Source: Halalkalibacter krulwichiae (GTDB taxonomy: Bacteria; Bacillota; Bacilli; Bacillales; Bacillaceae_D). From it: a DNA stretch of 64,000 nucleotides. The notes beneath the pieces are model-generated. The model saw nothing but the letters and a program-made list of their open reading frames with translations, was not told the DNA's origin and did no database searches. Positions 17,043-26,870 of the stretch are shown one piece after another. Numbering within the stretch: the stretch's first letter is position 1; the number at the start of each line of letters is the position of its first letter. A program made the translations under genes and the position numbers. Location: the NCBI RefSeq assembly GCF_002109385.1, contig NZ_CP020814.1, positions 436,001 through 500,000 on the forward strand. Reading direction: 5' to 3'.

Positions 17043-17060
17043 CATACCTATATAGGTATG
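17043..17060. promoter_or_regulatory. CstR-type operator D (perfect palindrome)
   Basis: CATACCTATATAGGTATG is an exact 18-bp palindrome and the best operator of the set. It begins 18 bases after the previous stop codon and ends 20 bases before the TusA-rhodanese start. Confidence 0.7.
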
Positions 17061-17080
17061 GAATTGAGGAGGAATTATAT

Positions 17081-17647
17081 ATGAAAACTATTAAATATGA
17101 TCAACTAGTAGATGCAAAAGGATTAGCATGTCCAATGCCAATCGTTCGTACAAAAAAAGCGATGAATGACCTTGAACCAGGAAAAGTATTAGAAGTTCAG
17201 GCAACGGATAAAGGATCAACTGCTGATATTAAGGCATGGGCACAGAGCACTGGACATCAATATTTAGGAACGCTTGAAGAGGATGAAGTGTTAAAACATT
17301 ATCTGCGTAAGGCGACTGGGGAAGAAAAAGAAGAGAAGAAACACCCACATGTTGTAAACAACGAGGAACTTCAAGCGAAGGTAGCTCGCAATGAAGATAT
17401 TCTAGTGTTGGATGTGCGTGAATCAGCTGAATATACCTTCAATCATATTCCTGGGGCGAAATCGATTCCACTCGGTGAACTTGAGAATCGTTTAAATGAA
17501 CTAAGCGAGGATGCAGATATTTATGTTGTGTGTCGAACTGGAAGCCGCAGTGATTTAGCTGCACAAAAGTTAACAGAAGCAGGATTTACGCGTGTCATGA
17601 ATGTTGTGCCAGGCATGAGTGAGTGGAAGGATGAAACAAACAGATAA
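17081..17647 (+). CDS. TusA-rhodanese fusion sulfurtransferase
   Basis: 188 residues with two domains: TusA-like residues 1-78 (DAKGLACPMPIVRTKKAM, sulfur-carrier Cys in ACPMP) and rhodanese residues 90-188 (ILVLDVRESAEYTFNHIPGA, active loop CRTGSRS, end PGMSEWKD). The EEKEEKKHP linker separates them. A fusion of two relay partners in one chain fits the multidomain sulfurtransferase logic of CstA in staphylococcal cst operons. Start follows GAGGAGG. Confidence 0.9.
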   Translation: MKTIKYDQLVDAKGLACPMPIVRTKKAMNDLEPGKVLEVQATDKGSTADIKAWAQSTGHQYLGTLEEDEVLKHYLRKATGEEKEEKKHPHVVNNEELQAKVARNEDILVLDVRESAEYTFNHIPGAKSIPLGELENRLNELSEDADIYVVCRTGSRSDLAAQKLTEAGFTRVMNVVPGMSEWKDETNR

Positions 17648-17680
17648 ATAAACAAGTGAACAAATTTTTTTAATTAAAAT

Positions 17681-17697
17681 TATACCACTGGGGTATA
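17681..17697. promoter_or_regulatory. CstR-type operator E
   Basis: TATACC-ACTGG-GGTATA, perfect arms with a 5-base centre. Its GGGG is also the only ribosome-site-like sequence before the ATG at 17702, so repressor or mRNA structure could affect translation start. Confidence 0.6.
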
Positions 17698-17701
17698 TAA
17701 G

Positions 17702-18829
17702 ATGTCTGTAAAAGCAATGAATTCAAAAGAAGTAGCAAGAAAAGTAATCGAAAAGAAAGAGCTGTTTATTCTAGATGTTCGGAATGAAGGAGATTTCGCT
17801 GATTGGAAGATTGAAGGAGCTAACTTTGATTACTTCAATATTCCTTACTTTGAACTATTAGATGGCGTAGAAGAGATCATCGATAGAATTCCAGCAGATA
17901 AAGAAGTAGTAGTTGTGTGTGCGAAAGAAGGTTCTTCTATGATGGTAGCAGAGATGCTTTCTGATGAAGGGTTAGACGTAGCTTATTTAGAGGGAGGTAT
18001 GAAGGCTTGGAGTGAGTACCTAGAACCAGTAAAAGTAGGCGAGTTGAAAGACGGTGGGGAGTTGTATCAATTCGTTCGTCTAGGGAAAGGCTGTCTATCT
18101 TATATGGTTGTTTCCAATGGAGAAGTAGCCATAATCGATGCGACACGTATGGCAGATGTGTATGTGAACTTTGTTAAAGAAATCAATGCAAGAATCACAC
18201 ACGTATTTGATACACACTTGCATGCTGACCACATCTCAGGTGGAAGAAAAATTGCGGAAGCAACTGGTGCAACGTACTGGTTACCTCCAAAAGATGCTGG
18301 TGAAGTAGTGTTTGAATATGCAGCACTTGAAGGCGGAAATGACGTACAAATCGGGAACTCAACGATCAACATCCATGCTCTATACTCACCTGGTCACACA
18401 ATCGGCTCGACTTCATTTGTGATCGATGAAAAATACCTATTATCCGGAGATATTCTTTTCATTGATTCCATTGGAAGACCTGACCTAGCAGGACTGGCTG
18501 AAGATTGGGTAGGAGATTTACGTGAGTCGCTTTATAAACGTTATAGAGAACTATCAGAAGAGTTGATTGTTTTACCGGCTCACTTTATGATCATCGAAGA
18601 GTTAAATGAAGATGGAAGTGTTGCTCGCAAACTAGGAACACTCTTTGCCGAAAACCATGGTTTAAGTATTGAAGATGAGAATGAATTTAGATCATTGGTA
18701 ACGGAAAACTTACCACCACAACCGAACGCATATCAAGAAATCCGTGAAACGAATATGGGGAAAATCACTCCAAATGAAGAAAAACAACGTGAAATGGAAA
18801 TTGGACCAAACCGTTGTGCGGTTAGATAA
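17702..18829 (+). CDS. rhodanese / persulfide dioxygenase fusion (CstB-like)
   Basis: 375 residues. Residues 1-108 are a rhodanese-like domain ([15 protein letters not shown], loop CAKEGSS, GGMKAW). Residues about 115-330 are a metallo-beta-lactamase persulfide dioxygenase with the iron ligands HLHADH (about 171-176), SPGHTIGS and [17 protein letters not shown]. It oxidises glutathione-like or bacillithiol persulfide to sulfite, detoxifying sulfide-derived sulfur. Staphylococcal CstB has the dioxygenase first and the rhodanese last; here the order is reversed. It is the key enzyme of the operon. Ends with NRCAVR. Confidence 0.88.
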   Translation: MSVKAMNSKEVARKVIEKKELFILDVRNEGDFADWKIEGANFDYFNIPYFELLDGVEEIIDRIPADKEVVVVCAKEGSSMMVAEMLSDEGLDVAYLEGGMKAWSEYLEPVKVGELKDGGELYQFVRLGKGCLSYMVVSNGEVAIIDATRMADVYVNFVKEINARITHVFDTHLHADHISGGRKIAEATGATYWLPPKDAGEVVFEYAALEGGNDVQIGNSTINIHALYSPGHTIGSTSFVIDEKYLLSGDILFIDSIGRPDLAGLAEDWVGDLRESLYKRYRELSEELIVLPAHFMIIEELNEDGSVARKLGTLFAENHGLSIEDENEFRSLVTENLPPQPNAYQEIRETNMGKITPNEEKQREMEIGPNRCAVR

Positions 18830-18871
18830 CGAGTATTAATAAAATTTTAAAAAATAAATGGAGGTTTCATT

Positions 18872-19099
18872 GTGAATTCAGATAAAGTATTAGATGCAAA
18901 AGGATTAGCATGTCCAATGCCAATCGTTAGAACAAAGAAAGCTATGACAGAACTTGAATCAGGCCAAGTGCTTGAAATTCATGCAACTGATATAGGGGCC
19001 AAAAATGACTTAGCAGCATGGGCGAAGTCTGGTGGTCATGAGTTACTATCAGATACGGAGGAAGATGGCGTATTAAAATTCTGGATCAAAAAAGGCTAA
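18872..19099 (+). CDS. TusA-family sulfur carrier
   Basis: 75 residues from a GTG behind GGAGG. It is nearly a copy of the TusA domain of the fusion at 17081: LDAKGLACPMPIVRTKKAMT and GGHELLSDTEEDGVLKFWIK. The cysteine in ACPMP carries sulfur. Two TusA units in one operon suggest local duplication. Confidence 0.9.
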   Translation: MNSDKVLDAKGLACPMPIVRTKKAMTELESGQVLEIHATDIGAKNDLAAWAKSGGHELLSDTEEDGVLKFWIKKG

Positions 19100-19106
19100 T
19101 AATTAT

Positions 19107-19130
19107 GGGAACCGGTTTGGTTCCCTCTTT
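19107..19130 (+). terminator. terminator or attenuator before the exporter gene
   Basis: GGGAACC / GGTTCCC with a 5-base loop and TCTTTTCCTTT after it, lying between tusA and the exporter. Partial readthrough would give lower exporter levels. Confidence 0.5.
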
Positions 19131-19153
19131 TCCTTTAAAAGGAGGTAGTTTTA

Positions 19154-19930
19154 ATGGATTTTGCTTTTATTATGACAATCTTTCTGATTGGTTTCATAGG
19201 GTCTTATATTTCAGGAATGTTAGGAATTGGCGGATCAATTATTAAATATCCCATGCTGTTATATATTCCACCATTGTTTGGTTTAGCTGCTTTTAGTGCG
19301 CATGAGGTTTCAGGTATTAGTGCCATTCAAGTGTTCTTTGCGACAATTGGTGGTGTCTGGGCTTACCGCAAAGGTGGATACTTAAATAAGACGTTAATAA
19401 TTTATATGGGATCAGCGATTCTAATTGGTAGCTTTGTAGGTGGTTATGGATCAAAACTAATGTCGGAAGGTGGAATTAACCTCATTTACGGGATTTTAGC
19501 ATTAATTGCAGCTGTGATGATGTTTATTCCTAAAAAAGGAATTGATGATGTTCCACTTGATCAAGTGACATTTAATAAATGGTTAGCGGCTAGCTTTGCA
19601 TTAATTGTAGGGATTGGTGCGGGGATTGTCGGTGCTGCTGGGGCATTCTTATTGGTCCCAATCATGCTTGTTGTATTAAAAATTCCAACGCGCATGACAA
19701 TCGCTTCTTCATTAGCGATTACCTTCATCTCATCGATTGGCGCCACCGTCGGAAAGATTACAACAGGACAGATTGATTATTTTCCAGCTTTTATTATGAT
19801 TGTGGCGAGTTTACTAGCCTCTCCACTAGGGGCAATGGCAGGGAAGAAGATGAATGCCAAGGTTTTGCAGGTGATATTAGCTGTATTGATTGCAGCAACA
19901 GCAGTGAAGATTTGGGTAGATATATTATAA
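19154..19930 (+). CDS. TauE/SafE family sulfite/anion exporter
   Basis: 258 residues, about eight membrane segments, opening [20 protein letters not shown]; the repeat [20 protein letters not shown] in the second half is the family's glycine-rich motif. It probably expels sulfite made by the persulfide dioxygenase, as TauE does in cst operons. AAAGGAGG lies just before the ATG. Confidence 0.85.
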   Translation: MDFAFIMTIFLIGFIGSYISGMLGIGGSIIKYPMLLYIPPLFGLAAFSAHEVSGISAIQVFFATIGGVWAYRKGGYLNKTLIIYMGSAILIGSFVGGYGSKLMSEGGINLIYGILALIAAVMMFIPKKGIDDVPLDQVTFNKWLAASFALIVGIGAGIVGAAGAFLLVPIMLVVLKIPTRMTIASSLAITFISSIGATVGKITTGQIDYFPAFIMIVASLLASPLGAMAGKKMNAKVLQVILAVLIAATAVKIWVDIL

Positions 19931-20287
19931 AGAGAGCTATGAAAGTCATTACTAAAACCAAATAGAAGATTTGTTTGTTTTATAAGCTCTATTAATAATT
20001 GATATTAGTATTTAACCTCTAATTGTTTCTACAAAAGTTTCAAAGGTCGGGGCCTTTTCTTGTTGCCCATATCAATCCAATGTACTTCCGATTTACATCG
20101 AACAGTGGAATGCTGGTTGATGGTGGAAATTAGAAGATAATATTTTGGTTATAAATAACATCTCCAATCAGTTTGATAAAAAGTGCTTAAGCGTGGTATA
20201 AGTGTAAAAGAAGCAGTAACATTATGCTTTTTAATTTTGGGATAAGGATTTTGCTCGTATCCCATAATGAGAGGATCTGAAATAAAT
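19931..20287. other. intergenic region
   Basis: About 357 bases without a supported gene. A small hairpin AAAGG-TCGGGG-CCTTTT near 20040 might terminate the exporter transcript. Short open stretches show no ribosome site. Confidence 0.4.
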
Positions 20288-21253
20288 ATGAAAGATAACT
20301 TTTGGCGTGATTTACCACGACCTTTTTTTATACTGGCACCAATGGAAGAAGTGACGGATGTTGTTTTTCGTCATGTAGTAAGCACGGCAGCGAGACCCGA
20401 TGTATTTTTTACAGAGTTTGCAAATAGTGAGAGTTATTGTCACTCAGAGGGAAACAAAAGTGTACGCGGGCGTTTGACTTTTACAGAGGATGAACAACCA
20501 ATTGTAGCCCATATATGGGGAGATAAGCCTGAGAATTTTCGACAAATGAGTATTGGTATGGCGAAACTTGGTTTTAAGGGTATTGATATAAATATGGGCT
20601 GTCCTGTACCTAATGTGGCACGGCAGGGGAAGGGAAGTGGCCTTATCCGTCGTCCGGAAGTTGCAGCAGATTTAATACAAGCAGCAAAAGCAGGAGGATT
20701 GCCCGTAAGTGTGAAGACAAGGCTAGGTTTCACGGATGTAGATGAATGGCGCGAATGGCTGACGCACATTTTGAAACAAGATATTGTTAATCTTTCTATT
20801 CATCTGCGGACAAGAGAGGAAATGAGCAAAGTAGATGCCCATTGGGAATTGATTCCGGAGATAAAGGAACTTCGTGACCAGGTAGCACCAGATACACTTT
20901 TGACGATTAATGGCGATATCCTTGACCGTCAAACTGGATTGAAGCTCGCCCACCAATATGGGGTTGATGGGGTTATGATTGGTCGTGGTATTTTCAATAA
21001 TCCGTTTGCTTTTGAAAAAGAGCCGAAAGATCATAGTAGTAAGGAATTGCTTGATCTTTTACGATTGCATATGGATCTTCATGATAAATATTCAGGGTTA
21101 GAGCTACGTCCGTTTAAAGCTCTGCATCGCTTTTTTAAGATATATGTTAAAGGATTTCGAGGGGCAAGTGAATTAAGAAATCAACTAATGAAAACAGAGT
21201 CAACAGATGAAGTGCGTGAATTACTTGATAATTTTGCGGCAACGAATATTTGA
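20288..21253 (+). CDS. tRNA-dihydrouridine synthase
   Basis: 321 residues when started at the ATG at 20288, which has GAGAGG 12 bases upstream; an ATG at 20267 lacks one. [18 protein letters not shown] is the flavin-barrel start, [20 protein letters not shown] holds the catalytic Cys, SVKTRLGF and [14 protein letters not shown] bind FMN. It reduces uridine to dihydrouridine in tRNA D-loops. This is the shorter subgroup lacking an obvious C-terminal RNA-binding extension. It stands alone. Confidence 0.88.
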   Translation: MKDNFWRDLPRPFFILAPMEEVTDVVFRHVVSTAARPDVFFTEFANSESYCHSEGNKSVRGRLTFTEDEQPIVAHIWGDKPENFRQMSIGMAKLGFKGIDINMGCPVPNVARQGKGSGLIRRPEVAADLIQAAKAGGLPVSVKTRLGFTDVDEWREWLTHILKQDIVNLSIHLRTREEMSKVDAHWELIPEIKELRDQVAPDTLLTINGDILDRQTGLKLAHQYGVDGVMIGRGIFNNPFAFEKEPKDHSSKELLDLLRLHMDLHDKYSGLELRPFKALHRFFKIYVKGFRGASELRNQLMKTESTDEVRELLDNFAATNI

Positions 21254-21430
21254 TCGAATGGGGAACCAGTAGAAGTGTTCTAATTCAAGAAATGTAGAGA
21301 ACGAAATAGAACAAAGGTTTAGTTTGTTCTTGGTTGCAATTAACTATTTATGAATCTTATAATAGTAATTTTATTAAAGAAAACCCACTTGACTAAATAG
21401 AATCTCAATAATGCCCACTAGTACACTAGA

Positions 21431-21473
21431 GGCTTACATCCAAAGGTTTATCCTTTGTGTGTAAGTCTTTTTT
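21431..21473 (+). terminator. terminator in the dus-permease gap
   Basis: GGCTTACATCCAAAGG / CCTTTGTGTGTAAGTC with a 5-base loop and six T. The rest of 21254-21787 is AT-rich and contains no supported gene. Confidence 0.8.
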
Positions 21474-21787
21474 GTTTCATTTTCCATGAGCAAGGGTGAG
21501 ATGTAATGTTAGATTTGAATCCATGTATAGACTTATCTATTAATCATTAAAAAAATAAAATTGTTTGGCAAATAGTCACATACTGAGGGCGCCAATTAAT
21601 TAATAAATTCTTCCGTAAAGAATCGATCAAGAAAGACAAATCTCTATTTCCTATAGGAGTTATGTTGTTATAAATATTTCTTATCTTAAAGATTTTAAAT
21701 TCAAATAATTCTAGACTTTTTAATAACCTCTCAAATATAATAAAACAAATACGATTACTCGGGTTTATATTTGGGGGTGTAAGAACA

Positions 21788-23563
21788 ATGACTTTTGAAA
21801 TTGGATTTGTGCTACTAGTTGTAATTACGATGCTCATTTGCCTAATAAAAGAAGTAGCTAGACCTGATTTTATTGTCTTTTGTGCATTGGCAGTTTTATT
21901 GTTGACTGGGGTAATATCACCATCTGATGCATTAAGGGGTTTTTCTAATGAAGGAATGTTGACAGTAGCTCTACTTTTTATTGTTGCCGGTGCGGTAAAA
22001 CAAAGCGGATTATTAACTCCGATTGTAACCAAAGCTTTGGGATCTGGAAGAAATCAAAGAAGATCACTTCTTCAAATGATGGTTCCCATGACAACGCTAT
22101 CTGCATTTTTAAATAATACACCTATCGTTGTCATGTTTACCCCAGTAGTTCGTAAGTGGTGTAAGGAGCGGAATATTTCACCATCAAAGTTTTTAATTCC
22201 ATTATCGTATGCCACCATTTTTGGTGGTACGCTAACTCTTATAGGTACTTCTACTAATCTAGTGATACATGGATTTATGCTAGAGAATGGGATGGATGGT
22301 TTTTCAATGTTTCAACTTGCTATCGTTAGTCTTCCTGCAGGCCTTCTAGGGATTTTATATATGGTAACAATTGGATATAAGCTTCTGCCGACTAGGAAAA
22401 CGTCAGAAGAATCTTTTAAAGAAGCCTCACGTGAATTTTTATCAGAAGCATATGTGGAAGTGAATTCTCCATTAATAGGAAAAACAATTGAGCAAGCTGG
22501 ATTAAGAAGTTTACAAGGGCTTTATTTAATAGAGGTGATACGAAACGGTGATAGGACGGCTCCAGTAGCCTCTTTTTTAAAATTAAAAGAAAATGACCGT
22601 TTAATTTTCACAGGGGTACTATCTACAATCGTAGAGTTACAAAACATAAAAGGATTACGCGTTGAAACGGGGACAAAGTTGAAATTAGAGAATCTACAAA
22701 ACGGAAGTGCATCATTAGTTGAAGCAGTCGTATCTCATCAATCTTCATTAATTCAACAAACAGTAAAAGAAAGTCGATTTAGAAGTAACTACGATGCTGG
22801 TATTGTGGCTATTCATCGGAATGATGAAAGAATTAATAGTAAGGTTGGGGACATTAAGATAAAGCCTGGAGATACGTTGCTTCTTTTAGCGAATAAAGAC
22901 TTTGCCAACAGGTGGTCTAATTCAAGAGATTTCTATTTGATGTCTCAAATTGAAGATCCAGAGATTATAAATCCGAAAAAGTCAGTTATTGCGATTACAA
23001 CGTTGATCATTATGATTCTTCTTGCAACGTTTAATATTTTACCGATGTTTAAGGCAGCAGTGCTAGCGGTCATTACTCTTTTTGTAACCAAGACCATTTC
23101 ATTTGAAGGGGCTAGGAAATATATACAATTTGATGTGTTGTTGTTAATTGCTTGTGCGATCGGAATAGGAATAGCTTTGGAACAAACAGGTGCTGCGGCG
23201 TTAGTTGCTAATTATTTTGTTCTGATGACAAAGGGTGCAGGCGTGATTGGAGCAATTATTGTCGTTTATTTTTTAACAACGTTATTTACGGAAATCATTA
23301 CGAATAACGCTGCAGCAGTTCTAATGTTTCCGATATCCCTTGCAATTGCTAACCAATTGTCAGTAGATCCGATGGCTTTTTTTGTGGCCATTGCCATTGC
23401 CGCTTCCGCTAGTTTTGCTACACCAATTGGGTACCAAGCAAACTTAATCGTATATGGTCCTGGAGGTTACAGATTCTCTGACTATCTGAAAATTGGAATA
23501 CCACTAAATATTTTATATCTTGTTGTTACTGTAGTAATTGTTTATTTTGTATGGGTTGTTTAA
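21788..23563 (+). CDS. SLC13-family anion permease with two TrkA-C domains
   Basis: 591 residues. N-terminal membrane half (LLVVITMLICLIKE; PSDALRGFSNEGMLTVALLF), then two cytosolic TrkA-C domains between about residues 210 and 390 (NDRLIFTG and PGDTLLLLAN), then the second membrane half with ITNNAAAVLMFPI and PIGYQANLIVYGPGGY. The duplicated SNT-like motifs (NNTPIVVMFTPV; TNNAAAVLMFP) are the SLC13/CitM sodium and anion sites. It likely imports sulfate or a dicarboxylate with sodium; closeness to the sulfur locus makes sulfate attractive but is not proof. Ribosome site GGGGGTG. Confidence 0.85.
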   Translation: MTFEIGFVLLVVITMLICLIKEVARPDFIVFCALAVLLLTGVISPSDALRGFSNEGMLTVALLFIVAGAVKQSGLLTPIVTKALGSGRNQRRSLLQMMVPMTTLSAFLNNTPIVVMFTPVVRKWCKERNISPSKFLIPLSYATIFGGTLTLIGTSTNLVIHGFMLENGMDGFSMFQLAIVSLPAGLLGILYMVTIGYKLLPTRKTSEESFKEASREFLSEAYVEVNSPLIGKTIEQAGLRSLQGLYLIEVIRNGDRTAPVASFLKLKENDRLIFTGVLSTIVELQNIKGLRVETGTKLKLENLQNGSASLVEAVVSHQSSLIQQTVKESRFRSNYDAGIVAIHRNDERINSKVGDIKIKPGDTLLLLANKDFANRWSNSRDFYLMSQIEDPEIINPKKSVIAITTLIIMILLATFNILPMFKAAVLAVITLFVTKTISFEGARKYIQFDVLLLIACAIGIGIALEQTGAAALVANYFVLMTKGAGVIGAIIVVYFLTTLFTEIITNNAAAVLMFPISLAIANQLSVDPMAFFVAIAIAASASFATPIGYQANLIVYGPGGYRFSDYLKIGIPLNILYLVVTVVIVYFVWVV

Positions 23564-24087
23564 ACAAGGTGAACCGACGTTTAAGGTTATCCGAATGGTT
23601 AGATGTCCGAACTCATGATTTATTTTGTTACTCTCCGAAGCAGTTTTACATTTGGGATCGATTAAACCCATGCAATATCATTGAATAGATGCTATTTTTT
23701 TATACTAAGTACTCGTTCTGGCCATTATCTGTTTCCGAAACAAAAGTTGTATGGTGAGATCTCTCTTGGGATCAGAGGTGAATGGTAAAAATGCTTCAAA
23801 TCAAACTCTGGTCTAATCTTTTGCAAATCAATATTCTAGCCTATTAGTATCATTTAACCATTAGCATCTGTAAATAAATTAACAGTGAGTGGAGAGCCTT
23901 TTTAGCAATTGAAAGGCTCTTTTTTATTAAAAAGTGAAACTAAACCAGTTTATCGAACAAGTTAACCAATTTTTTACAAAAAAAATAAAATATTTTAAAA
24001 CAACTATTAAAGCTAGACAAATAACAGTTTCAAAAAAAACAAAGAAAATATACATATTAGTAACTATATAAAGAAAGGAGATAAGAG
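23564..24087. other. intergenic region
   Basis: 524 bases with no supported gene. A terminator lies at 23893-23925. The part just before 24088 is very AT-rich and probably holds the promoter of the following operon; CATATTAGTA at 24051 is faintly like a sporulation -10 box but I would not rely on it. Confidence 0.4.
23893..23925 (+). terminator. rho-independent terminator
   Basis: AGAGCCTTT / AAAGGCTCT with a 10-base loop and a run of six T. Confidence 0.8.
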
Positions 24088-24909
24088 ATGACAGTAAAAA
24101 AAGCAATCATTCCCGCAGCTGGGTATGGGACAAGGTGCTTACCTATTACAAAAGCGGTTCCAAAGGAGCTGTTTCCTATCGGGACGAGACCAACCATTCA
24201 TTACATTGTAGAAGAAGCAATAGAAGCTGGCATTGAAGAGATTCTGATTGTTGTTTCTCGTTCAAAAAATATGATCATTGATTATTTTGATCGATCAATA
24301 GAACTTGAAACATTTTTAGAACAGAAACAAAAGCAGCAGTTACTAAAAAAATTAAAACCTCTTAATGTTCAAATTCAATATATCAGGCAATCGCAGTCTC
24401 TGGGGTTAGGTGATGCAATCCGCTTAGGTGAAAGCTTTGTTAATAATGAACCGTTTGCTGTATTGTTGCCAGATGAAGTTATTTTTGGACAAGATACTGG
24501 CGCATTAGACCAGTTACTATCAATATACACCAAGCATAACAAAAGTGTGCTTGGTCTATGCGAGATGGAACAAAAATTTTTAAAAAACTATGGCGTTGTT
24601 CATTGGCAGAGTGGAGAAAACGGTCTAATTGAAATTACAGATATTGTTGAGAAGCCGATGAAAAGGCCACCTTCAAATTTAGCTGTTATCGGAAGATATA
24701 TATTTACCCCTTCTATTTTTTCTTTTTTAAAAACAGCTAAGCCTAGTTTAGGTGGAGAAATTCAATTAACCGATGCGATTAAAGAAATGCTTAAAGAAGA
24801 AAAGTATTATGGCGTTCAGCCAAATGGGATAAGGTTTGACATTAGTAGAGTTGAAGAATTTATAGCTGCCAATCAATATATTTTACAATCTGAAAATACA
24901 AAAATGTAA
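24088..24909 (+). CDS. UTP-glucose-1-phosphate uridylyltransferase-like protein
   Basis: 273 residues of the GalU/GtaB nucleotidyltransferase family: KAIIPAAGYGTRCLPITKAV, PKELFPIGTRPTIHYIVEEA, GLGDAIRLGE, LLPDEVIFG and DIVEKPMKRPPSN are all diagnostic. It makes UDP-glucose or a similar NDP-sugar. It is a little shorter than the 290-residue housekeeping GtaB, has Cys in the AGYGTRCLP loop where Phe is usual, and sits at the head of a four-gene operon with a glycosyltransferase, so it is probably a dedicated paralogue feeding that pathway. Ribosome site AAAGGAG. Confidence 0.85.
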   Translation: MTVKKAIIPAAGYGTRCLPITKAVPKELFPIGTRPTIHYIVEEAIEAGIEEILIVVSRSKNMIIDYFDRSIELETFLEQKQKQQLLKKLKPLNVQIQYIRQSQSLGLGDAIRLGESFVNNEPFAVLLPDEVIFGQDTGALDQLLSIYTKHNKSVLGLCEMEQKFLKNYGVVHWQSGENGLIEITDIVEKPMKRPPSNLAVIGRYIFTPSIFSFLKTAKPSLGGEIQLTDAIKEMLKEEKYYGVQPNGIRFDISRVEEFIAANQYILQSENTKM

Positions 24910-24923
24910 GAGGTGAGTAGAAA

Positions 24924-25748
24924 ATGAACTGTAAAGAAATAAAGAATCTTGTGGAAGATATTGAAGTTCAAAATTTTGAGGATGAAGATGTGTCAGTTAT
25001 CAATAACTCTTCTCTTGAAATGATCGGTAAAGGAAGACAAGGTGCTGTCTTTAAGATTAATGATGAAATGTGTATGAAAGTTTACGGCGATGTAGACGAC
25101 TGTGAACGTGAATACTATGCAATGTCACTTGGCCAGCATACTTCTCTATTACCGAAAATTTATTGTAAAGGTGAAAATTTTATCGTGATGGAAATGGTAT
25201 ATGGGGTTGATTTGCGTGAATACATGCAATCTCAACCATTAACAGAGAAGTTATCTCATGAGTTAATTCGTATGTTGATTACCTTTAAAGAAATTGGTTA
25301 TGAGAGAATTGATCATCACAAAAGACAAATCTACCTTCAGGATGATGGCTCATTGAAAGTAATAGATGTGGGACGAACGGTCTGGAGAAACCGAACGTAC
25401 CCTTATCCACGAAAACTACTTCAAAGTTTAGGAAATGAATACCGGGCGATGTTTATCGAACATGTAAAGGTTGTTGCTCCAGAGCTTTATGAGGAGTGGG
25501 ACTATTACATTCAAATGGAAGGGATTTCTGCAAAACTATATGGTGTTATTGAAAATAAAGAACAGGCTGATCTAGAACAACTTAAAGAGGACACCAATAA
25601 ATTACTTTCAACAAAAGATCCAGATATGCACTATAAAGGTTTACTAAATCTTATACGTAAAGTGGTAAAAGAGCAAAGAAAAAGAGAACTAGAAAAACAA
25701 AATAAGGGGAAGGGCAAGAAAAAAGGCAAGAAACAAAAGAAAAAGTAA
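24924..25748 (+). CDS. atypical serine/threonine protein kinase-like protein
   Basis: 274 residues, 14 bases after the nucleotidyltransferase gene. IGKGRQGAVFKI is the glycine loop (residues 33-44) and MKVYG gives the ATP lysine; NFIVMEMVYGVDLREYM is the hinge. The catalytic loop is unusual (RIDHHKRQIYL in place of HRDLKPxN) and the DFG motif is replaced by DVG in LKVIDVGRTVWR. The C-terminus is a run rich in lysine and glycine (residues 255-274), likely to bind RNA, DNA or an anionic polymer. The target is unknown; it could be a sugar or protein of the envelope or spore coat made by this operon. Confidence 0.75.
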   Translation: MNCKEIKNLVEDIEVQNFEDEDVSVINNSSLEMIGKGRQGAVFKINDEMCMKVYGDVDDCEREYYAMSLGQHTSLLPKIYCKGENFIVMEMVYGVDLREYMQSQPLTEKLSHELIRMLITFKEIGYERIDHHKRQIYLQDDGSLKVIDVGRTVWRNRTYPYPRKLLQSLGNEYRAMFIEHVKVVAPELYEEWDYYIQMEGISAKLYGVIENKEQADLEQLKEDTNKLLSTKDPDMHYKGLLNLIRKVVKEQRKRELEKQNKGKGKKKGKKQKKK

Positions 25749-25775
25749 TGAGGTGATCAGTTTGGAGGTGAAACT

Positions 25776-26870
25776 ATGAAAATACTAGTCATTTGGCGCT
25801 TACTAACGGTAGGAGGGGTAAATGCCGGGTGGAGGAATAGAGCAATATATTTAAAGAAACATGGGATTACAACAGACTTCCTGTATTGTAAAGATCTTGG
25901 TGGATTGCATATGATGGAGGATGTTTCTAAAGTATATTTAACGAAGGATAAGAAAAAAATCATTGAGATCATAAAGAACAATAACTATGACGCTATCATC
26001 GTAGTGGACACCAGTCAGGCTTATACGTGGTTAAAGAAAGCTGAATATAGCGGGCCTATTATCATAGAGGCTCGGACTCCAGAGATCACCAAATTAAAGA
26101 GGAACTTAGAAGGCTATAAACAGATCAAGCCACAAAAGTTTATTGTGCCAAGCGAATATCAGAAACGGGTGTTATCGATTGTACTTGATGAACCTTATCC
26201 AATTGAAGTCATCAATAATTCAACGGATATTTCCTTTTTTAAACCAAATGAAAATACGGAAATAAGTATGGAAACCGAGCCAATTCTCCCAAAAGATAAA
26301 AAGGTAGTTGCTTATATTGGACGATTAGATGAAAGGAAAAATTGGCGCCTTTTACTAAAGGTGGCTAACATGGTTCGCTCGGTACGAGACGATATTGAGT
26401 TTTGGGTTATTGGCGGAGCCAAAAGTGTGGAACGCGAATTATTTGAAGATGAATGGAAGAATCAAAACTTAACGGAAGTAGTCAAATGGTTTCCTGTCAT
26501 TCCATATCAACAAATGCCCGCAGTCTATGGCAAAATCAAACAATCAGGAGGATGTTTGTTTGCCGCAACGAAAGCGGAATCCTTTGGCAATACGTTTATA
26601 GAAGCAATGGGCTGTGGAGTACCAGTTGTAGCACCTGGAATCTCGTCTATTCCTGAAATCGTTAAAGATGGAAAAACAGGTTGTTTATATCGTGAAGAAC
26701 ATGTGAGAGCGGCAGCTCAGCAAATATACCGTGTTCTTGATAATACGCACCTGTATGAGAAATTTTCAAACAATGCTAGAAACCGTGTAGTGAAAAAATA
26801 CTCTCTTTCAGAGTGTACGAATAAATATATTGAACTTCTAAAAGAAGTAACGAAAGAGGTGAGAGAATGA
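25776..26870 (+). CDS. GT4-family glycosyltransferase
   Basis: 364 residues with two Rossmann halves. KILVIWRLLTVGGVNAGWRN begins the acceptor half; KKVVAYIGRLDERKNWRLLL and the ATKAESFGNTFIEAMGCGVP block (EX7E motif) are the donor-site marks of GT4 retaining glycosyltransferases, and GISSIPEIVKDGKTG follows. It should transfer a sugar from an NDP-sugar, perhaps the product of the first gene. The next gene overlaps by ATGA, so translation is coupled. Confidence 0.88.
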   Translation: MKILVIWRLLTVGGVNAGWRNRAIYLKKHGITTDFLYCKDLGGLHMMEDVSKVYLTKDKKKIIEIIKNNNYDAIIVVDTSQAYTWLKKAEYSGPIIIEARTPEITKLKRNLEGYKQIKPQKFIVPSEYQKRVLSIVLDEPYPIEVINNSTDISFFKPNENTEISMETEPILPKDKKVVAYIGRLDERKNWRLLLKVANMVRSVRDDIEFWVIGGAKSVERELFEDEWKNQNLTEVVKWFPVIPYQQMPAVYGKIKQSGGCLFAATKAESFGNTFIEAMGCGVPVVAPGISSIPEIVKDGKTGCLYREEHVRAAAQQIYRVLDNTHLYEKFSNNARNRVVKKYSLSECTNKYIELLKEVTKEVRE

